Counted from the stretch's first letter, positions 1 to 11,555 are shown. The stretch is 64,000 nt of DNA from Sphagnum compactum (GCA_965153455.1 OZ234493.1:14932213-14996212); one strand, 5' to 3'. A program made the numbers and translations. The notes: generated by a model not told the origin, from the sequence alone.

Positions 1-1255
1 AAGATGAAATAATTAAGGCCCTTATAATAAGGAAAGTTGAACAAACCAAGGAACAATGCAACTAGGCTTTGCATGTATTGTAGTGCAAAGGTTTTTGACA
101 CATGTTTTGTGACAAGAAAACTACAAAAACAAATACTACTTGTATGTATGTTTATAGAACACATCTTTTGTTCATAATTATTACTATATAATTTGGAAAC
201 TAACATAATAAGACTAACAATATCTAAGTTGCCAAATTGCAAACCTTTTGTATGGGCCTAGATCACAAGTAATGTTCAAATTTGAATTGATGTACAATGT
301 AGTAACATTTGTGTAGTAGAATGTGATTCACAATATCAAAAAATGACAGTACTATTGAAAGGACCAAAACTTCATGAATGATGGCATAAAATGTTAAAAC
401 AAAAGTCAATTATGGAGTGTTGCTATGTAAGTTGAAAACTAAGTTCACACAAAGTGTAGCAAGTGAACCCAAAAAATTGAAGGTTGAGAAGACATACCAA
501 CCAATTGAAGCACAACAAAAGTTATTGGATGTTTGTGGATTTAAGGATGTGAAGACTCCACCAACCTTCAAATCTGTGCCAGAAGTGAATGAATTTATGA
601 CAAAGTATGCTAATAAAAAAACAACTTTCCTGCAAAAACACAGTGCACTTCCTTGCCCAGGTCAATGTAAAGTTCTTCATCAATTGTTGCTTGAATATAT
701 GATGTAAGAAATTGATTTAATGAAGTTTCCTAAACAATGCAACATGTCAAATTTTATGCAAGAAACATGAAAGTCATGTCAGAGGTTTTCGGATTAAAGT
801 ATGTGGATATTGAAGACAACCTCACCAATTGGAAGGCAAAAAAAAATGTTGAAAGAAGTGGTCGTAGGAAACCTTGCAACATTTGAAATGTACAAGTTTT
901 CTTTGGACTTTAAGATTTTGGACACGAGCATGTGGTTAGATTTATCATTTGAACAAGCTTCCAACATGATAAAACACATGGCCAACAACAATAAACAGAA
1001 TGAAAAATCCTCAATTACGAACCTGATAAACGTAGCAACTGCATCACGAACAAAAAATGAAAAGAAATAAATGGGCTTATTAGTGTGTATACAATCAATT
1101 GCAAGCAAGTTTTAAGTTCTTGATTGTTTTGTTTGTTCCTTCTCTACACCACTATTGTATGGCTAAACTGCTACAGTCTTGATGCAAATGATGTTCAATG
1201 TCTTGGTTATTGTGTGGATGCACCAATGTAATGTTGATACATATGATATCAATAA
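1..1255. other. Unassigned, decayed coding-like DNA
   Basis: Two short plus-strand open stretches (417-707, 96 codons; 801-1070, 89 codons) lie on the same strand as the GIY-YIG remnant downstream. Their products are lysine-rich and match no family I recognise. Around 70-180 a frame reads a C-x2-C pair. They may be pieces of the same decayed element as the nuclease, but nothing in the sequence proves this. Confidence 0.3.
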
Positions 1256-1270
1256 ATATTAATATGTAAT

Positions 1271-1572
1271 TTGCAATGTTATGTATGCAAGGACACAAGT
1301 CGAATGTATGTTGGACAATCAATTGATGCAAAAAAAAGACTTGAACAACATGCACATTACCTCGAAAGAAAATGAAACATGATGCTTCCAAATTCAAACC
1401 ATTCCAAATGCACTTTAGTCTTCATATTGAATATACCACTACCAAGAAGAATGTAGCTGATAGAAAAGAAAAATAGCTTATAAAAAAATTTAAGACGAAT
1501 ATTAAATTAAGATATAATGTACTTAAAGGACGCCCTTCATGTGATCCAATTTATTGGAAGCAACGAAGATAA
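1271..1572 (+). pseudogene. Broken GIY-YIG endonuclease domain
   Basis: Frame 2 from 1271 to 1375 reads a GIY-YIG-like start: CYVCKD, then MYVGQSIDAKKRLEQH. This matches the family pattern of a Tyr strand, YVGQ (YIG equivalent), and the Arg and His of the following helix. A TGA at 1373 ends this frame. Frame 1 continues the domain from 1375: an NVADRKEK segment fits the helix with the catalytic Glu, is cut by TAG at 1474, and continues through LIKKFKT and NVLKGRPSCDPIYW to a natural-looking TAA at 1570. One frameshift and one nonsense codon therefore make it a relic. Known carriers of such domains in plant genomes include Penelope-like retroelements, homing-type nucleases and endogenised large DNA viruses; the sequence does not choose between them. 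No reverse transcriptase motif was seen nearby. Confidence 0.7.
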
Positions 1573-2457
1573 CATATCATATTGTACAATTATATCTTTT
1601 TATTTATAATCATAATAAAGGATAGAATAAAAAATTTCTTCCACGTTATGAAAAAGAATGAGAAAAGATGCACATTACATACCAGTTTTAAAATAGTCAT
1701 GGCTATGTTCACAAAACTGAATGAAGTTTATGCCACCATACACAAACTTGTTAAAGCGTAGCTTGTTGAGATTGTCTTGAAGAACCATAGGCACGCTTTT
1801 GTTGAACCCGATTGCCACCCCTTTGCACTTTTTGAAAAGAATGGCCACACGGATCCAAAAATTGAAAAACCAGACAATGACTTATGTACACACACCAACT
1901 CATCTACTCTTTATCTGCACAAATTAAATACTAGCACCATGTCTCCATATGTAGTCTAACATCCACAAGTAGACATCCTAACATAATTTCCAAAGAACAA
2001 ACAAATATGTGTACCTGATTGAATACAAGGGTTATAGATATAGCTTCTCTCATCAATCCACCCCACCAAATAATAACTTGCAAAAGTGAACTAATGTCAT
2101 CATCATTATACGAGTTTCTTAATATTCTAGAACGATGTTAAAAATTAACCAATCAAATTGATGAATGAATTGAAACATACTCCATCTAGACTAAACATTG
2201 CTCCATATGGCATGAGCTATACCCTCTATATAGCATCAAATTTGCCTCTCCTCTCTCATTTTCTCTTGAGCTAAAACTAGAAGAGCGCCATCAATTTTTT
2301 ATCTACCTATTGAGTGAAGACAAAATGGTACAACTTAAAACATGAGCAATGCCCCTTGTGCAGCCCCAGAGAGTTGAATACTGTGGAGTAGAAAGGCACA
2401 AACTTTATCATGGAAATCATTAGTTTCAAAACATCATGGGTCATCTAGAGCATTTAC
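1573..2457. other. Intergenic, one unrecognised broken reading frame
   Basis: From 1699 a plus frame starts with ATG, meets a TAG at about 1759 and stays open to 1959. The product resembles nothing I know. The rest is AT-rich DNA with no clear structure, although further exons of the minus-strand H+-ATPase relic would be expected here and were looked for without success. Confidence 0.3.
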
Positions 2458-5152
2458 CTACTTGGCAACAACTAAGGATCGAAATCCTTGCTTTGCAATT
2501 ACATTTGTAATAATCTCTACTTTGTTGATAACCAAATCCAATATCTGCAAATCCAAAAAGTAATTGTTAAGTGATTGTCAGGATCAAATGAGGAAATCCA
2601 AACTCAACAAGGGGTTTTCTCTTTGAAGCTAAGGCTTTTACTAGCTAGACAACATAGCTAACTTGGAAATAACTGGTATATGAAACATTTCACAATTCAC
2701 CAATAGAAATTGCACATCATGTGACCACCTCATCTTAATCTAACAAATCATCACACCTAACCTCCAATTCAGAAAAGATGATGTGGATAGAGTATCATGC
2801 GATAGTCAATTGTATGGAAAGTGTGCACCCAAAACAATAGTACATCAAAACCTGTATAGAAGAAGGCTTTGTTTAGTCAATAGTAGAACTATCTTCTTCT
2901 ATGTAGAGACCATGAAAAGGTTTACCAAAGAAAGTGAGTTTGGATGTTGATGTAAACAATTCGAGCATGGAACTTCAATTAACATAGGAGACATAGTGGC
3001 ACCTACTTAGGAGCACCTTTATTTACACAATACCATTTTCCATTAGAACCATCAATGTAAGTTAGAGCTATCCTCTATTCTAATGGGTTGAATGGCAGGA
3101 AATGAATCTTTGTTATGTTTGCACGTGCTTGCAAATCATTAAACATACATGAACTTTAATAATACATTTCAATACAGAGACAACTAAAGGTGACCCAGTT
3201 CCCTTTCATTAACTGTTGTTGTACTGAGAAAGGTCAACCTCTTACCTCTTTGGGATCAGCCATGATCCCAACAATGGTTGTATCAATAGCATCCTGATTT
3301 TCAAGCTTGGATGTTGTAGCTCCTAACAAGCACACCAAATCCTTGTCAACACCCCAAGCCATTACATGCAATCCATTGCCACAATTGAGCTCAGAAAACA
3401 TAAGCAAACACTGGAAACACTCCAGAGGATTCACAAAATATTTACTTCTAAAAATGTGGGTGAAGAAAATAGCTTGCCTCAGTATTGTATTTAACTTGAA
3501 ACGTGAACTTACAAGAAAATACCTTTCCACTTCATATACAGGGAGCAATATTCCACTCTTAGCTTTTGCATACCTCAATAAGGTTTTTGTCAACTATCAA
3601 CTTGTTCAAGGTAAATGTTCTTGTCTTGTCACTACAAAGCGCATCCATTCCAACCATCTCCTCAATAGTAGTCATGCATTTTGTAATAGCACCTTGCATT
3701 CAATCAAAGAGTTTCGTGATCACTTAAAAAACACCAACTTTGGAATAAGCAAGGCCTAGATGCCCTTGTCCATATACATGCATCAACCTGATGGAATGAG
3801 AAAAGTAAGTAGGTACTCGTGTGACAAAGTCCAAAGGAATAAAATGAAAAACCTGTTGGGAAAATTGATGGGAACCAATGGCCATGGTGATAGATAGAAC
3901 TGTGGGCATGGCAATATGGATGCCACCAATGAGCAACACTAATAGGATTTTTATCCCCTCATGGTATGGGTGATGTTGGATGGGGTACATGATAAGAATT
4001 TCAACGATGATGCCTATGGCAATTGAAATGATGCAGAAATTACTAATTGTTGTAAGAACCTGCAAAAACCCATAAAATCTTGATCATCATGCTTCACATG
4101 TCCAAGATAGAAGAAACGGAAGCCATATAGAGATGGGGGAGCATGCCAATGCAGATAAAAACAATGATAAGAAGACACACAAACAATGAAAGAACCTTTT
4201 GTAAATGGCCCACATTGTTCGTGTAGTCCACTTTTCCAAGAAAGGTGTGCACACCGATGGCAATGACAACAACTTCAATCTCGCTTTGCTTAAATGTAGA
4301 TCCAAAGAAGACTTCATCTCATGGCTTCTTTGTAGTTGGCATTGATTTTCTAGTCAGTGCAGACTGGTTGACAAAAGACCATGGGCAAGTCATATTATGT
4401 GAGAAAACTTATAATCTTTGTCTTTCCTCTAGAATGTTTATTCGAGAGCTTGCAAGAACTACCATAATCATAACAAAGTTGCATAACATGTTGTACAATC
4501 TATTTGAGATTTCAATGAATTTTTAGCAGGCAATTACCAATTTCACCATCCTAATTTATCAGACTTAATTCAAGAACTCAACTGTACACACAAGCCGAAA
4601 TGTCCCATCCTGAAAAGTTTTAATTCATTATAAAGAATTGTGTAGCACCTGGTCAATTCTGAAAGGATCTCCATCAAGAAGGTGAACATCAGCAGGGATG
4701 ATGTCACCCAATTTTATACTAATGACATCTCTTAGCACCAAAATCACAGCATCCTGCTCAGATCATTTCCCATCACGAAATACATGACAACAAAGAGTAG
4801 AATAAGTTTCACTGCCATGGTGTGGGAGAACATAGCTAGACTTTGATGACACACTGTCACTTTCAAAACATGAAAACCTTCATCAAGTTGAAACAATTCA
4901 TCACATAAGCCAAAGAACTTGTCCACATAGCTTAGGCCCTCGGGAGGATTCTGGACATGCTGCTGGAGAAATGACAACATCATTGGAAGATCAAATTAAT
5001 ATGTGTTGATAGACCTTGGTCTTAGGTGTGAGATGAACCATGAAGGTTGTTGCAACATTGCCAGCATTGTTCTCTTCAAGAAAACTTATAGTAGAGTTCA
5101 CAAGCAACAATACTAACATACCCAGAAAATCTTCCAAATTTGGTGGCATACC
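2458..5152 (-). pseudogene. Plasma-membrane H+-ATPase (P3A-type) pseudogene, 5' two thirds only
   Basis: Eight exon blocks in order on the minus strand match plant AHA/PMA proton pumps: 5152-5015 (TM2, [14 protein letters not shown]), about 4785-4649 ([11 protein letters not shown]), 4363-4196 (GVHTFLGK), 4059-3853 (LLVLLIGG, then [14 protein letters not shown]), 3693-3574 (phosphorylation loop CSDKTRT), about 3360-3246 (KLENQDAIDTTIVG), 3128-3004 (IHFLPFNP, KGAP) and 2544-2458 (KQGFRSLVVAK). Most blocks keep GT donors at family-typical places. In-frame stops occur in four blocks (after RDGK, after TKKP, after NPLE and after KGAPK, and at the last codon). The actuator TGES motif reads TRKS, and DKTGT reads DKTRT. 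The N-terminal exon, the hinge/TGDG region, TM5-10 and the autoinhibitory tail were not found. No functional pump can come from this copy. Confidence 0.88.
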
Positions 5153-5375
5153 CTACAAGTATATTTCATATGAAAGCATAATCAGACCCAAAACAAAAAG
5201 ACAATTGGGTGAAACAACAATAGCAAGCAAAGCTGGAAGCAACAAAAGGAATATGGTCATAGGAACTCATCAAAAATAACATCCAGTTGTGTATTGTCCA
5301 CTCCTGGGTACTTTTCTAACATTACATTCCCCCTATTCCTACCTGCCTTCTTCTAATACCATATCGCCACTTCTG

Positions 5376-6880
5376 TGAATTGTACACCTTTTTTGCTCCC
5401 TTCCACCTTCCATCTCCACTCATTCAAAAGGTCTTCAGTCAAAGATTTCAAATGTCAAACCAATTTAAAATATTTCACATCTTTCAAATCTTGTTTCAAT
5501 GTCCTCCAGAAACTGTTACAGCTTCAGTTGTGTGTCATTAAAAGTAAACACAGTTGATGTATTTTTTCCCCTGCTTTCTTTAGACGCACCTATTTCAAGG
5601 CTTAGGCCACTTCATTGTGTCATTAATGAGTCAGGTTAGCATAAACACTATTCAAGGTATTGTGCTAATGAGCCTCCAAAATTGCATCTGACTATCAGTA
5701 AGCATTCACAAAATCTAGTTAGCTGTGATGTTTGTCATAAAACTATGATGATACATTGCACAACAAACCAAAGCAAGAATAATAATTAAAAAACTACTCA
5801 AAAGCTTTAGATGAAGTGAAATGGCCAAAAATGTAAGCATCATGGCAACAGCTAGAGCAATTGTGCTCCTCTTTAATAAAGACATCAACATATCCCAACA
5901 CCTCCTTATAAAATTTCTGTGAAACATAAAAATGTGAGTCCAATATATTACCTTGCAGTGCTCTATTTGCCTATTGTACCTTCCTTGTAGAATGGGACAA
6001 GACAAATGTTAGATACCAATGTATTACCTTTCATAACAGAACAAGGAATTGGCAAATGTAGCAAAGGTGTATTTGCCACAAATGCTGGTGCAGATGGGTA
6101 CCTGACAGATATTAAAATTTGTTCTATTTCTGATCTGGATTCTAGCTCACTTTTGATACTACTGGAACTTTCTGTGGTCACACATGTTGTGCTACCCCCT
6201 GCAAATTGTTGTGGGGATGGAACTGCACCATAAACCTTGGTTGGAGGTGTACCAGAAAGTAAGGCTATCAGAGTGGATGGTTTCCAACAAATTGTCGGCT
6301 AGCTGCTGTGCATCATCTAAATTCTTGAAGTTGTCACTAGTGATAAGAAGGTGTAATGAAAACAAAAGGTTTCTCCAAATAAAGTACGAGTGTCCACAAG
6401 AACCTAGTTACTATCAAGCAAAGAGCCCCAATGCTTACATTTGGCAACTGGATAGTCCACCAGAAGTGTGTTGTAATGTTAAGTATCAATATAGTAAAGT
6501 TTGTCATGCTTTCACATTGCTTCTCCAAGAGAAAACTTGACCTAAGATACTATAAGGCCCTTCATGCGAACACAATTTCGACACTATTGAATTTGTAGAT
6601 GCATTACCTAACTCCTAAGAATGATTATGATACTTACCCCACCATTTTGTATTGTTCCTGCAAAAGGTAAACCCTGCTTCATCATATCTTTTACTAGAGC
6701 TGTTGCTGCATCCACTACCTTGATACGCTTTATGGTGTCCTTCAACTGCAAGGAAAGCTCAGTCAACAAAAAAAATTCAGTTTGAATGCACACTTGCATT
6801 GACAATCTTAGACTCTTCTTGTCTTTTTCCACCATCGCTGCCACCACTGATCTCGGGGGTCTAAGGGCAACTATGAACAT
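5376..6880 (-). pseudogene. Unidentified spliced gene fragment or relic
   Basis: Several minus-strand blocks look like exons. Block 6880-6794 ends in a GT donor after KSLRLSMQ. It joins in frame to a 36-codon block 6745-6638 (LKDTIKRIKVVDAATALVKD and on) bounded by TTGCAG and GGTAAGTA. A further open block, 6270-5963, encodes a Ser/Pro/Thr-rich stretch with ELESRSEIEQILISVR. Blocks near 5925-5800 (KFYKEVLGYVDVF) and 5500-5350 (NEWRWKVEGSKKG) are also coding-like, the last with a stop. I do not recognise the family. The blocks sit directly upstream of the H+-ATPase relic on the same strand, so they may be a separate decayed gene. Confidence 0.35.
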
Positions 6881-6889
6881 TGTTTACGG

Positions 6890-8405
6890 ATTAGGGTTAC
6901 CGTTTGTCTACAGTTTGTGTACAACTCCTCATGTCACCTATTACTCGAAGTCTTAAGATCTCGTTTGAGATCTGGAATAAGGACAGCTAATGGCTTCATG
7001 AACATCTAGTATTGCCAGTGCTCAAAGTCGCCTCCTCAAAAATAATAATTGGTTGTTTTGTTTTTTGGCTGAATTTGACGACATGGACCATCACGCTAAT
7101 ACACTTATAATGGGTTTTTGGTTTTGTTTTGTTTTGTTTTTTTTTGTTTTCTTGTGCATAAAGCATTCACAATGCAATGGGCACATGCAATTGTGCCACC
7201 CAAAAAGGTCATTGTTGTGAAGTTCTTTTTTTATAATAATTTATCTTTGTTATGGGGATTCATGTTTTCAAAGCTTGTGGTGGAAAGAACTAAAGACTAA
7301 AACTCATTTTGACATTGTTGAAGAGATTTGGCATATTATGCTCAAAATGTTGAACACAAAATATTTGCAACATATAGAATGACATTTTCAACTGATAATA
7401 CTTAAATTTTCATTGTGTTCAAAATCATCCAGAAAATAAGAATGAAGAAACCATTCCAAATTTGATGATGGAGGCTTAGGCCTGAAGTACACATATGGTA
7501 TAATGTGTTGGATGAGGTAGTGTTTGACAAAATAGATGAAGGAACACTTACTAGGCCAGTTTGACCAGAGGCCCAAATTACAGGCTGATGTATGGACAGG
7601 AGTTTTCCAGTATTCAGTGGGTGAGTCTTTTACCCTGATAATGCCCATGGGTAAATGACATATCATAACCGGTTGATAGTTTTTTTTTTTCTACCTTCTA
7701 TTGCCATACCCAGGTGGTAAATCTCCAACTTACCCTTGGTTTATACTACTTGATTAAAATATATTTAGATTTTACCCTTACTTGACGGGAGGTTTTTTTG
7801 AGAGTGAAGAGAAATGGGTATATACTATATACCAAAAGCATCAACTAGCATCCTTGGCCCTACACCTTGTTATGGAGTAGTTCAAATTATAAGGTAACTT
7901 ATAGGGTAAATATAAGGTAAATGATAACAAATATTTGCCTTTATTCTATGAATAGGGTAAAAACATGGGTCAATCTGGGGGGTTTTGTTCTTCAAATTGC
8001 TTAAGTAGGTCCAGTGGTGAGAATCCCCAGCATTAATTAGCATCTTATGGCGATTCTCCTCAATGGGCTATAGTCTTTTTCCAAAATTCTGCTTAGTACT
8101 CGCGACCTCTCCTTGATTGGAGTGTCTCTCAAAATAGGGCAAAAACGATTCCAAAATAATCCTTTGTAGGATTGGCACACCTCTTGTAGGTATTCGGGTT
8201 TAGACTTTAGAGCAAAATTTCACCCAAAAATAAACACTGGTCAGTCTCCTACACACCATATCCAAATTGTTCAGTTTCCGAGGCTTGTATACCCTTATCT
8301 GGTTTGGAAATGTTTTTGAAACTTATATATATACCTTTAGTCAGCTGATATATATTTGAGAACGATTATAAAACTTATACCCAGCTCATATATATACCTA
8401 TTCAA
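6890..8405. other. Gene-free, AT-rich repeat debris
   Basis: No supported gene. There are T-rich runs near 7120-7150 and 7680, and paired similar stretches around 8290-8400 (ACTTATATATATAC-type), which look like old repeat DNA. Confidence 0.4.
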
Positions 8406-8409
8406 ATCC

Positions 8410-8722
8410 ATGTACACTAGTGTTAGGTGGGTACCAGGTTGGAACCTTGGTATATACCAGTGTTGTCCAGGTAAGCACTTGAGATAATATTAGCTTAATA
8501 CGGGGCCCATACCATCTCAATACTAGGTATACATACACTTGCCACATACCAGCTAAAAATTCAGCCTTGGACCCTAGTTAATACCAAGATCAGGTTGGAA
8601 TGAAAGCTTTAAGAAAGATCCAATACCAGTATCACGCTGGTATGAAATTATTAAAAAGATTTCATTACCGGTAGGTCCACCTTGTATGTTAGAAAGTTGA
8701 TACCCGCCCAACACTAGTACAC
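8410..8722. mobile_element. Probable MITE with ~28-bp inverted ends
   Basis: The left end (ACTAGTGTTAGGTGGGTA, from about 8412) is repeated inverted at the right end (TACCCGCCCAACACTAGT, ending about 8719), with imperfect pairing over roughly 28 bp. The interior of about 280 bp has no reading frame. No convincing target-site duplication was found; only TACA is shared at the flanks. The superfamily cannot be assigned. Confidence 0.45.
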
Positions 8723-8724
8723 AT

Positions 8725-10130
8725 CCAAAACTAAACTAGAGCTTTCCCTTGGGGGGCTGCACTGAACCGAATTTTGTGATGAAGGGTTAGAAGAAATGCT
8801 TTTTTTTCTAAATGTGTCTTCCAACCCTATTAAGCAAACCCAATGACAAAGATGGGATCAAAATGCTGCGTATGTGAATAGCTTGTGGTTTGTACAGTAA
8901 TTGATGACTAGACCTGATCAAGGGAGATGAACAGTCTAGGAGTTGTGCCCAAATTCTATAGAGCATGTGGAACCAACAGTTCAATCCATATAGGCCCAAT
9001 GGCAAAGGAATGCGAGCCCGGAAATTGTTACTAACGAAGGAGATGAAAGAATGACCAATTTATTGGAAAATGGGATGTGGCAAACTTACAATTGCAATTT
9101 GTATCAATACAAGTGAATCCCAGGATTAGCTATGCTTCTGATCATTCTGACAATGTCAATGTTGTAGAAGTGGAATCAATAGGATGAGAAGCCTTAAACT
9201 GGATGAAAATGGATGAAAATTTACATGCCTCTGGTGGGCCAAGAAAGAATCTAGTGCCCAATGACAATTGTGGTGGCCTCCACATGCGGCACATGGCTAT
9301 TTCTCATGAATGCCATGGCTGGGTTGCAGGAGAATTAGGGTTTCACAGATTGGGGGCCTCAACAACATGTGAGCCCCAAAACATGTCAGAAGTTAATAGG
9401 GATTCGCCAAACCCTAAGGGTGTTTTGTGTGAATAAAGCCCCAGGTGAGGGATGATATGAAAATTAAGGGGCCTAGGATGAGGCGGTAATGCAGTCTGGC
9501 CCCACATTGGGGGAATGTACGACTGTACAATGTACCCCCTTGTGGGGCCTTAACCATTGAAAGCAAAAGGTCAACTTTATCATGAAGTTAAACATAATTA
9601 GAGCACAAGGTGTAAGAGAGGGTGGGTTCTTATTATGTTCATAAAGCAGTCAGCTAGATTTTTTTAATGTAAATGGAGAACACCTTGAATCCATGAATAT
9701 ATCCTTCTTGAAAGGAGGAAGCAGCTTACACCTACTTGAGGGGCACAATGTGCCTCCTGTGTTTGCAAAGTAGGTGTTAGCTACCTACATTAAAAAAAAA
9801 GGGTCACCTCCAAGCTCTTCATTTCCTGCCTAGTGCTTCACTCTAGGTAAGGCCTTGCTGTTAGTGCATTATGACCCGAGAGCTTGGGTATTGTGCCTTG
9901 AACCTCGGGCTCCAACCTTGGCTCCAAGGGCATCAGCAGGGCCTTTCCTACACTTACACAGACCCAATCTTACACCTACAAGTACGCATAATTTCCCTCT
10001 CACTTGAGCGTGAGATCTCTCCTCTCTTCTAGCAGAGAGATTTCCATGAGCGAGATTCATGGATACAAGATACCCTTATCTTAAAACAAACCAAAACTTA
10101 TACTTAAACAAACAAACAATATACTTAAAA
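8725..10130. repeat. Copy of a dispersed repeat family, no gene
   Basis: Contains phrases that recur elsewhere in the window: a 'GGGGCCTAGGA..GGCCCCACATT' block near 9465-9515 (compare 21735 and 51720) and an 'ACCTACAAGTA.GCA.AATTTCCC..TCTCTCCTCTCTTCTAG' block near 9975-10035 (compare 15300-15370 and 49760-49880). This is typical of several decayed copies of one long transposable element. No protein domain was seen. Confidence 0.5.
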
Positions 10131-10132
10131 CA

Positions 10133-10315
10133 AACCAAAATCCTTCAAGCTATTATAACTCTATAATTAATCTCAAGTTTCAACACAAGCCAAAATATCG
10201 TCTTTCAAAAATCCTTATATTAAAATAGACCTATTATTACCTAGGGGCCAAAATCCCTTAAGCTGCTATACTCTATAATGAATCTAAACACAATATCCTT
10301 GCCTTGGTAGGCAAC
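10133..10315 (+). repeat. Dispersed repeat, inverted partner at 53819-54003
   Basis: About 180 bp matches the reverse complement of 53819-54003 at roughly 85-90% by eye. Shared landmarks are TTTCAACACAAGCC, CTAGGGGCCAAAATCCCTTA and CACAATATCCTTGCCTTGG. No reading frame. Confidence 0.8.
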
Positions 10316-10388
10316 GCCAACAAACTCCATCTCTACACAGTGATGCACAAGGTTTCCTTAGTTCCACAGAAAAGAAAAGATCAGAAGA

Positions 10389-11334
10389 TCACCTAATTAC
10401 ACTGAACGTGCATGAGCATGCCAAAAAGTTTCTCTGTGATTTTATACAGATAACCAGGTCTGGAAACACAACTAAAAACCACACACAGAGGCCCCAAACA
10501 ACAACAAGAAAGGGCCAAAACAAGAAGAAGAAAGAAGCAATGAACGGTCCAATGCCACCGAAGAAGCTAATCAGAAACACTAGCACACGCTGAGATGGCA
10601 ACCAGCTCTCTGTCTGCAGGCAACTTGGACTTGGATCTGCTCAAGAGATGAATTTCAAATTGGCTTGAAGTTCATCAGCAGCTATTCCACCTATTCCACC
10701 TTTATGTTATTCCCCTCATCTTGTAATGCATCCCCAGCTTCTGCAATTCCTGCGAAGACATGAATCCAGTAGCTCATGTAGTACCATCAGAAAACGAAGA
10801 GTGGGGGGCATTGATTTCTTCACACAGCTGTGATCATATGCAGGACACCCATGACGCGACCATCATGCACGCAACGTATTTGGTACAATCCCAACTGGCT
10901 GTGGAATTTTCACAATTTCTCAAAGCTAAAATTAATTAATCGATCACACAAGCTTAATATCTCAAGTGTTTAGTCTAGTACTCACCCATGGCTTCTACAA
11001 TCCTTGATGATACACCGCGTGATGACGTATTGGGTTCGACTACGACTGCCTGCAACTGAGCATCATGACCGGGAGAGATGACAATTGGCTCCCGCCCATG
11101 TGCAGCAAACTCTCGACGAAGCTTCCGAAGATATCGGAGGAGTTTTACCAATTCTCTTGCCAGTCGCACTAAGAGCACGAGACTGAGGAAAACCAGGATC
11201 AGAACTTCCGCATGTGGATCATCAACATCGAACTGCGGGCTTGGAATCAGCAGCTGGAGCTCATGGCTGGAGCTGGTCACCGGTGCCATGAGTCGAGCCG
11301 AGGGACGTGATCGCGAGCTGGGTGGAGACTTCAT
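10389..11334 (-). CDS. Predicted small multi-pass membrane protein, unknown function
   Basis: Exon 1 (11334-10986) encodes 116 residues: a Ser/Pro-rich start, a strongly hydrophobic segment (VLILVFLSLVLLV, about residues 45-57), then a basic amphipathic stretch (LLRYLRKLRREF). It ends at a consensus donor GTGAGT. Exon 2 begins at 10749 after TTCGCAG and stays in phase. Two endings are possible. If exon 2 runs on, it stops at 10691 and gives 135 aa. If it is spliced at 10700 (weak donor GTGGAA) to an acceptor at 10590, a third exon to 10389 adds a second hydrophobic region (FFFLFWPFLVVVWG) and gives 199 aa, also exactly in phase. I do not recognise the family. A TATA-like box lies about 210 bp upstream, and a TTTGTTGCAG just before the start suggests a 5'-UTR intron. 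Confidence 0.5.
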
Positions 11335-11540
11335 TCTTCAGTTGCCAGCAGATGATCAGTAGCACTGAAGCTCCTGCAACAAACAAATCACTGCTTTTAT
11401 ATTAGAACTGTAGTTACAAACGAAGCCTTGATCAATGAAGAATAAGTTGCAGTGCAAGACGGTACTGAAACACGCAGGAGATGAAGCATTGAAAGGGGAG
11501 GTGATCAAAGATCAGTTGATCAGAACCTGTTTCAACCCAA

Positions 11541-11555
11541 CCCTTTATAAATCCC
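11541..11555 (-). promoter_or_regulatory. TATA-like box
   Basis: The minus strand reads GGGATTTATAAAGGG, about 210 bp upstream of the ATG at 11334, with a probable leader intron between. Position and sequence suit a plant core promoter, but no transcript evidence is available. Confidence 0.4.

Noticed and set aside
3307-3759. 150-codon plus-strand frame
   Set aside because: It is the antisense of two H+-ATPase exon blocks that match a known family on the minus strand.
11078-11362. 94-codon plus-strand Arg/Ser-rich frame
   Set aside because: Shadow of the minus-strand membrane-protein exon, which has splice sites and a hydrophobic segment.
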